This document shows positions 45,731-54,930 of a stretch of 64,000 nucleotides of DNA, one piece after another. The stretch is from Okeania hirsuta (GTDB taxonomy: Bacteria > Cyanobacteriota > Cyanobacteriia > Cyanobacteriales > Microcoleaceae), in contig NZ_RCBY01000002.1 in NCBI RefSeq assembly GCF_003838195.1, forward strand, positions 1 through 64,000. Reading direction: 5' to 3'. Within the stretch, counting starts at the first letter, position 1; each line of letters opens with the position of its first letter. The translations under genes and the position numbers were made by a program. The notes beneath the pieces were generated by a model, which was not told the DNA's origin, searched no databases, and saw only the letters and a list, made by a program, of their open reading frames with translations.

Positions 45731-45855
45731 TTGATAATGTAAAGGAAATAGGAGAGGAGTCTCCCCTATTTTAAGATGCTCAAGTTCTACTTTTTTGTTG
45801 AATTTGCCTTTTTTGGGTTAATCAAAACTCTCAAATTTGTTAGTCCAAATAATTA

Positions 45856-45998
45856 GGGTGCATCTCAATGCAAGAATAAAGCCAAAAAATTATCGCTTTT
45901 AGGCAACAGGCAACAGCTCATCTGGCAACAGGCAAAAGGGAATAGAGAATAGGGAATATATAGGAAAAAAGTATTTTTGCAAATATTGAGATGCACCC
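45856..45998. mobile_element. MITE family D, copy 2
   Basis: Ends GGGTGCATCTCAATGCAAG and, inverted, GGGTGCATCTCAATATTTGC. Flanked on both sides by AATAATTA, an exact 8 bp target duplication. Interior has GGCAACAGGCAAC repeats. Confidence 0.9.
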
Positions 45999-46026
45999 AA
46001 TAATTATGTGCTGCCGTGAAACATTA

Positions 46027-46392
46027 CTATTCCACTGCTGCTAATGGTTTTGGTCGTTCTTGAGTATCTGGTACAGTAGTATCTGGTGTAGTATTTTTGG
46101 GTACTTCCTGTTTAATCGTTAAGTAACGAATAACCTCTTCACTCAAACGCATTGCCCTCTCCAATACAGCTATTTGAGTCGGAGGACCTTGATAATTCAT
46201 CTGAACATATGTACCTTCTCGATGATCGTTGATCTCATAGGCTAAACGACGCTTACCACGATGTTGAATTTCTATGTCGTAAGCGCCCTGCTCCTGCAAT
46301 AAATCTTTATATTTTGCAATTTCTTGTTCTACCTGTTCTTCATTCAGGTCTGGACGCAGGATATACATTGTTTCATAAATGAATGGTTTCAT
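46027..46392 (-). CDS. rpsF: 30S ribosomal protein S6
   Basis: A 121-residue S6, a 30S subunit protein at the platform that binds S18. The sequence has the S6 start [40 protein letters not shown] and [16 protein letters not shown], then an unconserved tail ending RPKPLAAVE. The ATG at 46392 has AAGGAGA 9 bases upstream; a longer frame to 46446 is in the 5' leader. No rpsR is nearby, as often in cyanobacteria. Confidence 0.95.
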   Translation of the reverse strand: MKPFIYETMYILRPDLNEEQVEQEIAKYKDLLQEQGAYDIEIQHRGKRRLAYEINDHREGTYVQMNYQGPPTQIAVLERAMRLSEEVIRYLTIKQEVPKNTTPDTTVPDTQERPKPLAAVE

Positions 46393-46511
46393 GGAAATAA
46401 TCTCCTTTCGGACTACATGGCTTCTAGCAAATTTATGCAGAAGCAAGGATCTTTTATTTTACAAAATTTTCACCACAAAGACAAAATAAAGGGTGTGAGT
46501 GTGAAAAATAT

Positions 46512-46985
46512 TTAGCGCACTTGCATATAAACAGCTTCAGAAATAGTAGGTATTTCTGCGTAGCGTCCCATGACTGATTGAACTACTGCATAGATAAATG
46601 ATGCTAGAATTCCGATGAATATCATATTAGAGAGAGTTTCCAGAATAAATCCTCCTAAACTTGCTCCCAAGATTTGCAGAATTAGACCACACAAGATTAA
46701 AATAATATCCAGTAAAATTGCTTGCATTGTATTGAAACGAATAAAGTGAGATATATTTTCATTTCTCACTACTAACAAGAACAGAGCGAAGAAAACTATT
46801 AGGCCAAAGAAGGGTATACCTCTATAAATCTGTAACAAAGGGCTAAGAAGAACTGGTATTATCTGTATGGGAGGGAACTGTTGGAATAAATATCTGCCAT
46901 ACACTAACCCATCTAGCAAGGGTAATAGATAAGGTAAGCTAGCAAAAATTCGGTCTTGAACAGTTGTAGAACCGCGCCAATTCAT
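46512..46985 (-). CDS. Tic20-family membrane protein
   Basis: A 157-residue protein with four predicted membrane segments. WRGSTTVQDRIFASLPYLLP and LLDGLVYGRYLFQQFP at the start, and HFIRFNTMQAILLDIILIL in the middle, match the cyanobacterial Tic20-like group, homologous to the plastid import channel subunit. Function in cyanobacteria is not established. It is 65 bases upstream of rpsF's longer reading frame on the same strand, so both may be co-transcribed. Confidence 0.85.
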   Translation of the reverse strand: MNWRGSTTVQDRIFASLPYLLPLLDGLVYGRYLFQQFPPIQIIPVLLSPLLQIYRGIPFFGLIVFFALFLLVVRNENISHFIRFNTMQAILLDIILILCGLILQILGASLGGFILETLSNMIFIGILASFIYAVVQSVMGRYAEIPTISEAVYMQVR

Positions 46986-47911
46986 TGTAAAATACTCCTG
47001 AGTTTGATGATAAGTAAGTAAATATAAATTCAGGATAGCGCAGTAGTTAGATAACTTCAGCCCTGGATCGTATTTTGTGGCCTAAAAAATCACTAAACTT
47101 TCAAATTTTCAGTAATTTTAAGAAAAAAATAAAAATACTTTCTTTCTTTGGGAAAAAGTCAAAGGTAGGCCCTTCCTTACTAGGACTCAAGTTTCAAGCA
47201 CAAGTGCCTAGTTTTTCACTATAATTAGGTAGATAGTCACCATCTAAAAAATGATGCAATAGAAGCAATACTTGTATTAGTCTACCTGTTGGTGCCTCTA
47301 AAAATATTATTCTATATTCTTCAAATAAGTAGTCCTAAATAATTGATCAAAAAAACAAAAAAGTAGATAATTAAAGTGTTAAGTGTTTAAAACTGTGTTT
47401 TGCTCAGTAATGAAGATATTTTCTACACAACTCAAATCTGAGCGAACTATTTTGTTTACTTTTAAGATACATTTAAATGATTAGCTTCAAGGCTAAATGC
47501 ACTATTTTAATCTACTTTTAATTTTCATCCTGACTATAGTTTTTTTATTTGAGATGTAAATCTAGATAGAGTTTTTTGTTATAAAAAAAAGCGCACCGAA
47601 CAAATACCCTATCTCCTGGTGTTTGCTACTAACTATATTAATGCTGTTTTTCCTCCTTTACTATTCCCTGTTTAATAGTACTTGGTTTTCACTTCCCAGA
47701 TAAAAATGCTATATCAAACTAATAATTTTTTGTAATTATATGAAATCCGGTTATACAGGTTATACAATTATTGCAAAACTACCTCCACTCAATGTAGACA
47801 TTTCACGGAATACCTCTAGATAATTGCCATGCTCAATTCTTCTTTTCTCCTGACTCGCTCTTCCTGACTCCTGACTCCGAGGGCTATACGATAAATTATC
47901 CGGATTCTATA
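46986..47911. other. Long intergenic with a terminator-like hairpin
   Basis: A plus-strand hairpin at 47179-47210 (ACTAGG...CCTAGT) is followed by TTTTT, as in a Rho-independent terminator, yet no plus-strand gene lies upstream. A 20-codon hydrophobic frame (MHYFNLLLIFILTIVFLFEM) at 47498-47560 is too short to call. The remainder shows nothing. Confidence 0.45.
47179..47216 (+). terminator. Possible Rho-independent terminator of an unannotated transcript
   Basis: ACTAGGACTC, a loop, then AAGTGCCTAGTTTTT: a stem of at least nine pairs with one bulge and a U-run. It ends nothing known, so it may mark the 3' end of a small RNA starting in the preceding ~190 bases. Confidence 0.4.
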
Positions 47912-48109
47912 TTATTCTATACTGGCAACGCGGAAACCCATTTGACACTCATACTGATCTGCTTGAGTATCTGATAACTTAGGAACTGGATGACCACAAC
48001 GTAATTGACCACCTTTCCATCGGGGTTGACCACTTCTATCGGCTAACAAACAACTTTGACAAACTTGTTGAGGAGCAACTAGCTGATTTTCCATTAAAAT
48101 AACTAACAT
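47912..48109 (-). CDS. Small cysteine-rich protein conserved in cyanobacteria
   Basis: A 65-residue protein with four cysteines in a zinc-ribbon-like layout: VCQSCLLADRSGQPRW, then LRCGHP and QYECQMGFRVASIE. The pattern is one I recognise as typical of a small uncharacterised cyanobacterial protein; function unknown. The ATG at 48109 is supported by GGAGGTG 7-8 bases upstream; an inner ATG at 48094 also fits the conserved start MENQLV. Confidence 0.75.
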   Translation of the reverse strand: MLVILMENQLVAPQQVCQSCLLADRSGQPRWKGGQLRCGHPVPKLSDTQADQYECQMGFRVASIE

Positions 48110-48466
48110 AAATTACACCTCCAGGAATATCCCATATGGTGTATCTATTGTAAGCGATGATTATAGCAGAAGTAGGTATATTGGTACAGAAATTAACATT
48201 TACTGAAGATGCAGTGATGAAATCAGCTTATGAAGTCAAAAGTCAAAATTTAAAAGTCAAAAGTCAAAAGTAAGATTTTAACTTTTGAGTTAAAAATTAT
48301 GGGATGAAGTCAAAAGTCAAAATTTAAAAGTCAAAAGTAAGATTTTATAGGCTCGAAACTTTAATCTCATAGTAATTTCAGGAAATTATTTCATATCTAC
48401 ATATCTAAAAAAGTATGAAAATTTTGACTCACTTCCACTGATTTTAACAGAATTTGTAGTAATCAA
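48110..48466. other. Intergenic with AAAAGTCAAAA repeats
   Basis: Repeated GAAGTCAAAAGTCAAAATTT runs at 48233-48345. No gene. Confidence 0.45.
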
Positions 48467-49333
48467 CTATTTATTCCCCCGCACTAGACCAAATTTTATT
48501 AATCCTCGTTCATATCCACTACTCATTAACTCCAAGGAAAGGGCAGCTTGAATTGTTGTCCAACCACTAAAGAGTAAGTTCATAATTACTTTAGGGTCAA
48601 AAGCTGATTCGATCACAATATTCCAGAAGGGAGCAGCAGCAGTTGACCAGTCAGCAGTGCAGATATTTTGAAAGCCGACATTTTGGGCGATCGCTTCATA
48701 TTCTGGCAAAGAAATAACATAAGGCAGAGCATAGACGCGATATATTTCGGCTAGATGTCTCCTTTCATCGTCAGTTAGTTGTCCATAGGAGCTACCAACT
48801 GGACGATGACACCAAGTAGCCATAATTATAGTTCCACCTGGTTTGAGGACTCTATGGCATTCTTGCAAAAATTTCTGTTTATTAGGCATGTGTTCTCCAC
48901 TTTCGAGAGACCATACCAAGTCAAATGATTCATCGGCAAAGGGCATTTCTAAAGCATTTGCCACTATAAAATTAGTAGTTTGACTTAAGTTGGCTACATC
49001 AGCTCGTTCTTTAGCTCTTTGGGCCTGGACGGGAGAAAGGGTAATGCCAGTGGCAGTGGCATGAAATTTTTCGGCTAAGTACAATGTACTACCGCCTATA
49101 CCACAACCGACGTCCAGGATCGAGGTAGGAGGCCAAAAATTTGATTTTTCATTTAATGCTCCCCATTGAAGTAGTTCTTCAATCATGTCTATTTGGGCTT
49201 GTCGTCTATTTTTTTTCTGCTTACCATCTTGTCCATAATGGCCATGGTGCATGTGTTCGCCCCACGCTTGTTCCCATAGACTGGAGGAAGCATCATAGAA
49301 TTGTTGAATCTGTTCGATTAAGTTTGAGGTCAT
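48467..49333 (-). CDS. Tocopherol/2-methyl-6-phytylbenzoquinol methyltransferase
   Basis: A 288-residue SAM methyltransferase. The N-terminus QFYDASSSLWEQAWGEHMHH and GHYGQDG are typical of gamma-tocopherol and MPBQ methyltransferases (VTE4-like) of cyanobacteria. SILDVGCGIGGSTLYLAEKF is motif I, then DLVWSLESGEHMPNK and LKPGGTIIMATWCHR. It should methylate a tocopherol ring late in vitamin E synthesis at the membrane. It is probably gamma-tocopherol methyltransferase or MPBQ methyltransferase; sequence alone does not decide. The phytyltransferase of the same pathway lies 3.5 kb away. Confidence 0.85.
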   Translation of the reverse strand: MTSNLIEQIQQFYDASSSLWEQAWGEHMHHGHYGQDGKQKKNRRQAQIDMIEELLQWGALNEKSNFWPPTSILDVGCGIGGSTLYLAEKFHATATGITLSPVQAQRAKERADVANLSQTTNFIVANALEMPFADESFDLVWSLESGEHMPNKQKFLQECHRVLKPGGTIIMATWCHRPVGSSYGQLTDDERRHLAEIYRVYALPYVISLPEYEAIAQNVGFQNICTADWSTAAAPFWNIVIESAFDPKVIMNLLFSGWTTIQAALSLELMSSGYERGLIKFGLVRGNK

Positions 49334-49624
49334 AATTATTAATCAATTAAGATTGAGGATTTATTTTCCTGGACTATTATATAGCAATCATATTTCAGTT
49401 GTAAGATTTTAGTAGTAATTAGGAGTCAGGAGTCAGGAGTCAGGATTAAGAATATAAAAGGATTTTGATGGCTTTTAATTGTTATTAAATATCTCATAAA
49501 TTTTTCCTGATTACTACATAATTTAACACAAAATTTAAAGGTTTAAAATTATTATTTTTCTAGAAAAAAATTAAGTGTTTGTAATTTTAGATGTTAATTT
49601 ATGCCATTATTAATGTGAATTACT
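49334..49624. other. Intergenic, simple repeats
   Basis: GGAGTCAGGAGTCAGGAGTC at 49421-49442. Nothing else seen. Confidence 0.4.
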
Positions 49625-49835
49625 GTAAGCATTTAGGTGTCAGCTAGTCTCCTACTGAGAAACTATGTTAACAGCCATCAGCTATTAACTTAATTGCCCT
49701 TTTTTGAGGAATCAGAGTTGAAAGATTTAATAGAATTAAAAGTCTGAAATAAATTAGCTACTTGCTCACGACTCAATATTACTCAAATTCTTAAACTACT
49801 AATTTCTGAAAGCTGACCGCTAATGGCTTAATGGT
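49625..49835 (+). repeat. Dispersed repeat with small coding remnant, copy 2 of 2
   Basis: Matches 1801-2010. The same frame (LKDLIELKV, then a stop, then ATCSRLNITQILKLL) is broken here, plus a ~30 bp insertion in the first part. Confidence 0.6.
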
Positions 49836-49908
49836 TACGAATTAGTATAAGTTATTTGTGATTGAAATAACTCGCCTAAATTTTAAATATACATACTAAA
49901 AATTTGAA

Positions 49909-51240
49909 ATGAGTTTAGCTAGAACTGTATGTAAAGGTTTTATTGCTGTTATTATTATTGGTGCTATATTACTCATGTTACCTATTTCTGTGAGTAATGG
50001 AAATTGGAGTCATCCTGTAACTGCTTTATTCACAGCAACTTCTGCTGTTTGTGTGACGGGACTTTCTGTTGTGAATGTGGGGGAATATTATTCTTTTTGG
50101 GGGCAATTATTTCTATTGTTATTGGTTCAAATTGGAGCTTTGGGTTATATGACTGCTACAACTATTCTTTTGTTGTTGCTTGGTCGTAAATTTCGTCTGC
50201 GGGAAAAAGTGGCTCTTCAGCAATCTTTGGAACAAGTAGGATTGGCTGGTGTAGAACCTTTAATTAAGTCGATTTTGGCTACAACAATTGTGTTTGAATT
50301 GACTGGTATTTTGTTGCTTTTGTTTGTTTTTGTTCCAAATTATGGGTTTAAAGAAGGTCTTTGGTATTCTGTTTTTCATAGTATAAATGCTTTTAATAAC
50401 GCTGGTTTTAGTTTATATGCAGATGGGTTTATTAAGTATGTCAAATCTCCGTTACTAAATTTTGTGATTACTGGCTTGATTATATTTGGAGGATTGGGTT
50501 ATCAAGTGATTATGGAAATATATTTATGGCTGAAAAGTTGTTGGAAAAAAGAGCAAGTTTTTCACACTTTTTCTCTACATTTTAAAGTGGTTACTAATAC
50601 AAATATTTTTTTATTAATTTTTGGTATTATTACTTTTTTTATTGCCGAATTTAACAATCCTCAGACTCTAGAAAATTTTAACTTAGGGCAAAAATTAATT
50701 GCTGTTTGGTTTCAATCTGTTACTACTAGAACGGCGGGTTTTAATACTATTGATATTGGGAATTTGACTGATGCTGGTTTATTTATCACGATTGTTTTAA
50801 TGTTTATTGGTGCTAGTCCGGGTAGCACTGGAGGGGGTATTAAAACTACAACTTTTAGAATATTATTGAATAGTACAAAAGCAGCTTTACAGGGTAGGGA
50901 AGAAGTTTTATGTTATCAACGTAAGATTCCGGTTATAGTTATTATTAAGGCTATTGGTGTGGTTTTTGCCTCAGGTTCATTAGTGGCGATCGCTACTACT
51001 TTAGCTGCTTTTGCTGACCCAGAATTAGAGTCAATTCAAATTTTATTTGAAGTTATATCTGCTTTTGCTACAGTTGGTTTATCTACGGGAGTTACTTCTA
51101 ATTTTACAATTCCCGGGCAATTAGTATTGATTTTAACTATGTATATAGGTAGGGTGGGTGTCTTACTATTAGTTTCTACTATTTTTGCTGAACAAAATCC
51201 TAGTGCGGTTCAGTATCCAGAGGAAAATTTATTTGTATAA
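49909..51240 (+). CDS. ktrB: Potassium transporter subunit KtrB (TrkH family)
   Basis: A 443-residue channel-like potassium transporter subunit with the four pore repeats of the Trk/Ktr/HKT superfamily. Visible: TALFTATSAVCVTGLSVVNV, SINAFNNAGFSLY, VTTRTAGFNTIDIG and SAFATVGLSTGVTSNF, each carrying a selectivity-filter glycine. Pairs with the cytosolic KtrA ring encoded just downstream to take up potassium (in cyanobacteria sodium-dependent), important for osmotic adaptation. ATG at 49909; no strong ribosome site. Confidence 0.93.
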   Translation: MSLARTVCKGFIAVIIIGAILLMLPISVSNGNWSHPVTALFTATSAVCVTGLSVVNVGEYYSFWGQLFLLLLVQIGALGYMTATTILLLLLGRKFRLREKVALQQSLEQVGLAGVEPLIKSILATTIVFELTGILLLLFVFVPNYGFKEGLWYSVFHSINAFNNAGFSLYADGFIKYVKSPLLNFVITGLIIFGGLGYQVIMEIYLWLKSCWKKEQVFHTFSLHFKVVTNTNIFLLIFGIITFFIAEFNNPQTLENFNLGQKLIAVWFQSVTTRTAGFNTIDIGNLTDAGLFITIVLMFIGASPGSTGGGIKTTTFRILLNSTKAALQGREEVLCYQRKIPVIVIIKAIGVVFASGSLVAIATTLAAFADPELESIQILFEVISAFATVGLSTGVTSNFTIPGQLVLILTMYIGRVGVLLLVSTIFAEQNPSAVQYPEENLFV

Positions 51241-51592
51241 TTTTTGAGTTTTAGGGAGTAGAGAGTAGGGAATAGAAAAGAAGAAAAATAACTTTACCTT
51301 AGTAACTTGAGAAACCCTATATTGATGCTAAAGTTAAAAACACAGCAAAAAAACTAAGAGAACAAATTTAGTTAGTTGTGAAAAATTTTTCTCAGCATTG
51401 GTAAAATCTGAAAATAGATATTTTGGAGGCAACGTTATTTTTGCTATTTATAGCAATGTGCGCTGGCATATTTACAAATTACAGGAACTGTCCAATAGCT
51501 AAAAATCTTATATTATCAGTTTTTTATTCCCCTATTGCCTGTTGCCTGCGCGCAGCGCCATACAATATAGAAGCTATAACGTTGAATTTTTA
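51241..51592. other. ktrB-ktrA spacer carrying a MITE
   Basis: Contains the family T element at 51451-51560. In many cyanobacteria the ktr genes are close; here the element occupies the leader of ktrA. GGGAGTAGAGAGTAGGG occurs near 51255. Confidence 0.5.
51451..51560. mobile_element. MITE family T, copy 3
   Basis: Ends TAGCAATGTGCGC and, inverted, TGGCGCTGCGCGC, flanked by TA on both sides. Its right end runs into the extended reading frame of ktrA. Confidence 0.8.
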
Positions 51593-52291
51593 GTGAAATT
51601 ATCGTCTTGGAATTTTTGGCAAAATTTAAAATCTGAAACTAAACAATTTGCAGTAATTGGTTTGGGAAGATTTGGTAAAGCAGTGTGTCTAACTCTGCAT
51701 AATTTGGGCTATGAAGTTTTGGCTATTGATAGAGAAGAAAAAAGAGTAAATCAAGCTTTAACTGACAAAATATCTTCTCATGCTTTAGAGCTTGATTCAA
51801 CAGAAATTAATGCCATTAAACAAGCTGGTATTTCAGATTTTGATACAGTAATTGTTGCAATTGGCAATTATTTGTCGGAAAGTATTATTACTACTCTCAA
51901 TCTTAAAGAAGTAGGAGTAAAATTTGTAGTAGCTAAAGCTTCTTCAGAAACTCATGTCAAACTTTTAAACAAGGTTGGAGCAGACTATGTGGTATTTCCA
52001 GAGAGAGAAATGGGTTGCGAATTAGCACGATTATTGAGTAAACCTAGAATACTCGATAAATTTGATATAGACCCAGATAATAGTATTGTAGAATTTATTG
52101 TACCAGAAAAATTTGATGGTAAAACTATTGCTGATTTAGAACTACGGAATAAATATGGTTTAAATTTACTGGCAGTGAGCGACGGAAGTGAAAAATTTCA
52201 AATTAATCCGAAGCCTAGTACAATTTTAACTAAAGGAATAATAATGATTGTACTTGGCTCTAATCAAGATATTAATCGCTTGCCAAATTAA
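51593..52291 (+). CDS. ktrA: Potassium transport regulatory subunit KtrA
   Basis: A 232-residue RCK-domain protein (TrkA-N plus TrkA-C). The nucleotide-binding fold begins KQFAVIGLGRFGKAVCLTL and YEVLAIDREEKRV, with TVIVAIGNYLSESIITTLNL and VVAKASSETHVKLL; residues ~145-230 form the TrkA-C lobe. It gates KtrB in response to ATP/ADP or NADH. The longer frame from 51542 (TTG) begins inside a MITE, so I choose the GTG at 51593, which gives VKLSSWNFWQNLK and normal length. The original promoter or start region may have been replaced by the element. Confidence 0.88.
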   Translation: MKLSSWNFWQNLKSETKQFAVIGLGRFGKAVCLTLHNLGYEVLAIDREEKRVNQALTDKISSHALELDSTEINAIKQAGISDFDTVIVAIGNYLSESIITTLNLKEVGVKFVVAKASSETHVKLLNKVGADYVVFPEREMGCELARLLSKPRILDKFDIDPDNSIVEFIVPEKFDGKTIADLELRNKYGLNLLAVSDGSEKFQINPKPSTILTKGIIMIVLGSNQDINRLPN

Positions 52292-52871
52292 TGGGTGCAT
52301 CTCAATGCAAGAATAAAGCCAAAAATTTATTGCTTTTAGGCAACAGCTCATCTGGCAACAGCTCATCTGGCAACAGGAAATATGTAGGAAAAAAGTATTT
52401 TTGCAAATAATCTTAGATGTACCAAAATTAATTAATATTACCGAATAATTAATAATTAATAATTAAATAATTAAATAATTATGGTTTAAAGTCTCCCCTT
52501 TTAAGGGTAAGAAATAAATAATATTTCCTTATATTCAATTCCGTAACGGTTAAAATCAGAGGTAATTATCAATTATCCATTATCAATTAATGAAAGCGTT
52601 TTTCATTTAAGTAAACTACAAAATTATTTTTGCTTACGGAGGATGGAGTAGGGAGTAGAGAGTAGAAAAATGCTTTTATTACCGAAAAATTGTGGTTTAA
52701 AGTCTACCCTTTTAAGAGGATAAAAAGAAAAATTTTCCTTTTAGTCAATCCTCTACTTTAAAAGAAGAGGTAATAATTAATTATTAATTATTAATTCTTG
52801 AATATAGTCTATCTATGTGAAAACTGCTATAAAATAATCGTAAATTAAGATAAAAATCATTCAAGGTAGTT
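52292..52871. other. Intergenic with family D and two family G repeats
   Basis: Family D copy at 52293-52423; family G repeats at about 52439-52585 and 52678-52775 (TTACCGAA(A/T)AATT at the left, AGAGGTAAT at the right). Confidence 0.6.
52293..52423. mobile_element. MITE family D, copy 3
   Basis: Left end GGGTGCATCTCAATGCAAG, right end diverged (TCTTAGATGTACC). Flanked by AAATTAAT on both sides (8 bp). Duplicated GGCAACAGCTCATCT inside. Confidence 0.75.
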
Positions 52872-53921
52872 ATGGGAGAAATTTCACATTATCAGGAAGC
52901 AAAAATCACAACTAATTTGGTGCAAAAATATTTTCCATGGCTATATAGTTTTTGGAAGTTTGCACGTCCCCATACAATTATTGGCACAACATTAAGTGTA
53001 TTAGCAATATATCTAATTGCTCTGGGCGATCGCTCTGATTTTTTCAATCAATCTTTGTTCATCTATAGTTTAATTCTGTTATTGGTAACTTGGATAAGTT
53101 GTCTATGTGGAAATATTTATATAGTAGGATTGAATCAATTAGAAGATGTGGAAATAGACCGAATTAATAAACCTGATCTTCCTATAGCTGCTGGTGAATT
53201 TTCTCGGTTTTCTGGTCAAGTAATTGTGGCAATAACGGGAGTTTTGGCTTTAAGTTTTGCTCTAGTTTGCGGACCTTTTTTATTAGGTACGGTGGGAATA
53301 AGTTTAGTAATTGGTACATTTTATTCTTTGCCTCCTATTAGATTAAAAAGATTTCCTTTTTGGGCAGCTTTATGTATTTTTACTGTGCGGGGAGTAATTG
53401 TTAATCTAGGGTTATTTTTAAGCTTTGTTTGGGGATTAGAAAAAGTTGAGAAAGTTTCAGGAAGTTTAAATAAATGGATAGAAGGAGTAGGTGAAATAAT
53501 TATCCTCAAAAAAAGCTTGATCATTCCAGAAATTCCTCCAACAGTATGGGTGCTAACTTTGTTTGTAATAGTCTTCACTTTTGCTATTGCAATTTTTAAG
53601 GATATTCCAGATATTGAAGGAGACCGTAAATTTAATATCACTACATTTACAATTAAATTAGGGACATTTACTGTATTTAATTTGGCAAGGTGGGTATTAA
53701 CAATTTGCTATGTCGGTATGATTATATTGGGTGTAGTTTGGTTGGCAAATGTTAATTTCATTTTTTTGGCAATAACTCATTTTTTAGCTTTATGTTTAAT
53801 GTGGTGGCGTAGTCAAAAAGTAGACTTGGAAGATAAAAGAGCGATCACTGATTTTTATCAATTTATTTGGAAACTATTTTTCCTAGAATATTTAATTTTT
53901 CCTATGGCTTGTCTTTTATAG
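52872..53921 (+). CDS. Homogentisate phytyltransferase (UbiA family)
   Basis: A 349-residue membrane prenyltransferase, the first committed enzyme of tocopherol synthesis: joins homogentisate and phytyl diphosphate. The two aspartate-rich loops are visible: NQLEDVEIDRINKPDLPIA and FKDIPDIEGDRKFNITTF; multiple membrane helices fill the rest. A ~25-residue insert (VEKVSGSLNKWIEGVGEIII) separates the halves, compared with my expectation for the family. The protein ends FFLEYLIFPMACLL. Decayed copies of its 3' end follow downstream. Together with the methyltransferase at 48467 it points to vitamin E synthesis. Confidence 0.9.
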   Translation: MGEISHYQEAKITTNLVQKYFPWLYSFWKFARPHTIIGTTLSVLAIYLIALGDRSDFFNQSLFIYSLILLLVTWISCLCGNIYIVGLNQLEDVEIDRINKPDLPIAAGEFSRFSGQVIVAITGVLALSFALVCGPFLLGTVGISLVIGTFYSLPPIRLKRFPFWAALCIFTVRGVIVNLGLFLSFVWGLEKVEKVSGSLNKWIEGVGEIIILKKSLIIPEIPPTVWVLTLFVIVFTFAIAIFKDIPDIEGDRKFNITTFTIKLGTFTVFNLARWVLTICYVGMIILGVVWLANVNFIFLAITHFLALCLMWWRSQKVDLEDKRAITDFYQFIWKLFFLEYLIFPMACLL

Positions 53922-54900
53922 CAATCAGATTTTGGTTGTGTCAAAAATTTCTGAGAATCAGGAAAAGTCTGCTCTGGGAAAAAAAAGGTAATAATTTCAG
54001 ATTTTCTATTGTTACTTGGGTTATTTTTTCGGAAACTATTTTGCCGAGAATATCTAATTTTTCCTATGGGTTTTCTTTGATAGTATTCAGATATTGGTTA
54101 TGTCAAAAATTTCTGGGAATCAGGATAAAGTCTACTCTGGGGAAAAAAGGTAATCATTTCATATTTTATATTGTTGCTCAGGGCATTTTTTGTGATAAAT
54201 ATGGGTGTAGAGGATAGCAAGTAAAATTATTACAAACTAGATGATAATGTTGATTTTTATCTATTTATTGGAAAAGTACTTTTTCTTATGAATCTTCAAT
54301 TTTACTATGGGTTATCTTTTATAGTAGTCAGATTTTGGTTCTTTCAAAATTTCTAGGAATTAGGAAAAGTTATCTCTGGGGAAAAAAGGTAATCATTTAA
54401 GACTGTACTAGATAACTAAATTATTCCTCCTTCTTCTATATTTTTCCTTTGAATATTTAATTCTCCTATGGGTTGTCTTTGATAGTAGCCAGATTTTGTT
54501 TGTGTCAAAAATTTCTAGGAATTAGGAAAAATTAGCTCTGTGAAAAAAGGTAATAATTTCAGATTTTATATTGTTGATCGGGGTATTTTTTCTGATAAAT
54601 ATACCTGTAAGGGATGGCAAATAAAATTATTACAAACTAGACGATGATGTGGAATTTTATCAATTTATTTAGAAATTATTTTTCCTTTGAATATCTAATT
54701 TTTTCTATGGGTTGTCTTTGATAGTAGTCAGATTTTGTTTGTGTCAAAAATATCTAGGAATTAGGAAAAGTTAGCTCTGGGTAAAAAAAAGTAATAATTT
54801 CAGATTTTCTATTGTTGTTCGGGGTATTTTTTCTCCGAAATATGAACAAAACGCAGCATAATTACTCATTGTATTCTTCACACAAAAATAATATTAATTA
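53922..54900 (+). repeat. Degenerate tandem copies of the phytyltransferase 3' end
   Basis: The end of the gene (TTTTTCCTATGGCTTGTC, then TTTTATAGCAATCAG) recurs with changes near 54059, 54307, 54464 and 54705; spacings are about 158, 248, 157 and 241 bp, alternating short and long. Intervening sequence such as AAAAATTTCTGGGAATCAGG and GGTAATCATTTCA is repeated with it. A frame across the first copies (53867-54217) arises from this and is not a gene. Confidence 0.85.
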
Positions 54901-54930
54901 TTATGTAAAGCACCAAAAATCAGCTAAGTG

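Noticed and set aside
47498-47560. 20-codon hydrophobic frame as a photosystem or cytochrome small subunit
   Set aside because: Sequence does not match PetL, PetN, Psb30 or other small subunits I know, and there is no ribosome site.
53867-54217. 116-codon frame after the phytyltransferase
   Set aside because: Arises from degenerate copies of the phytyltransferase end in another frame.
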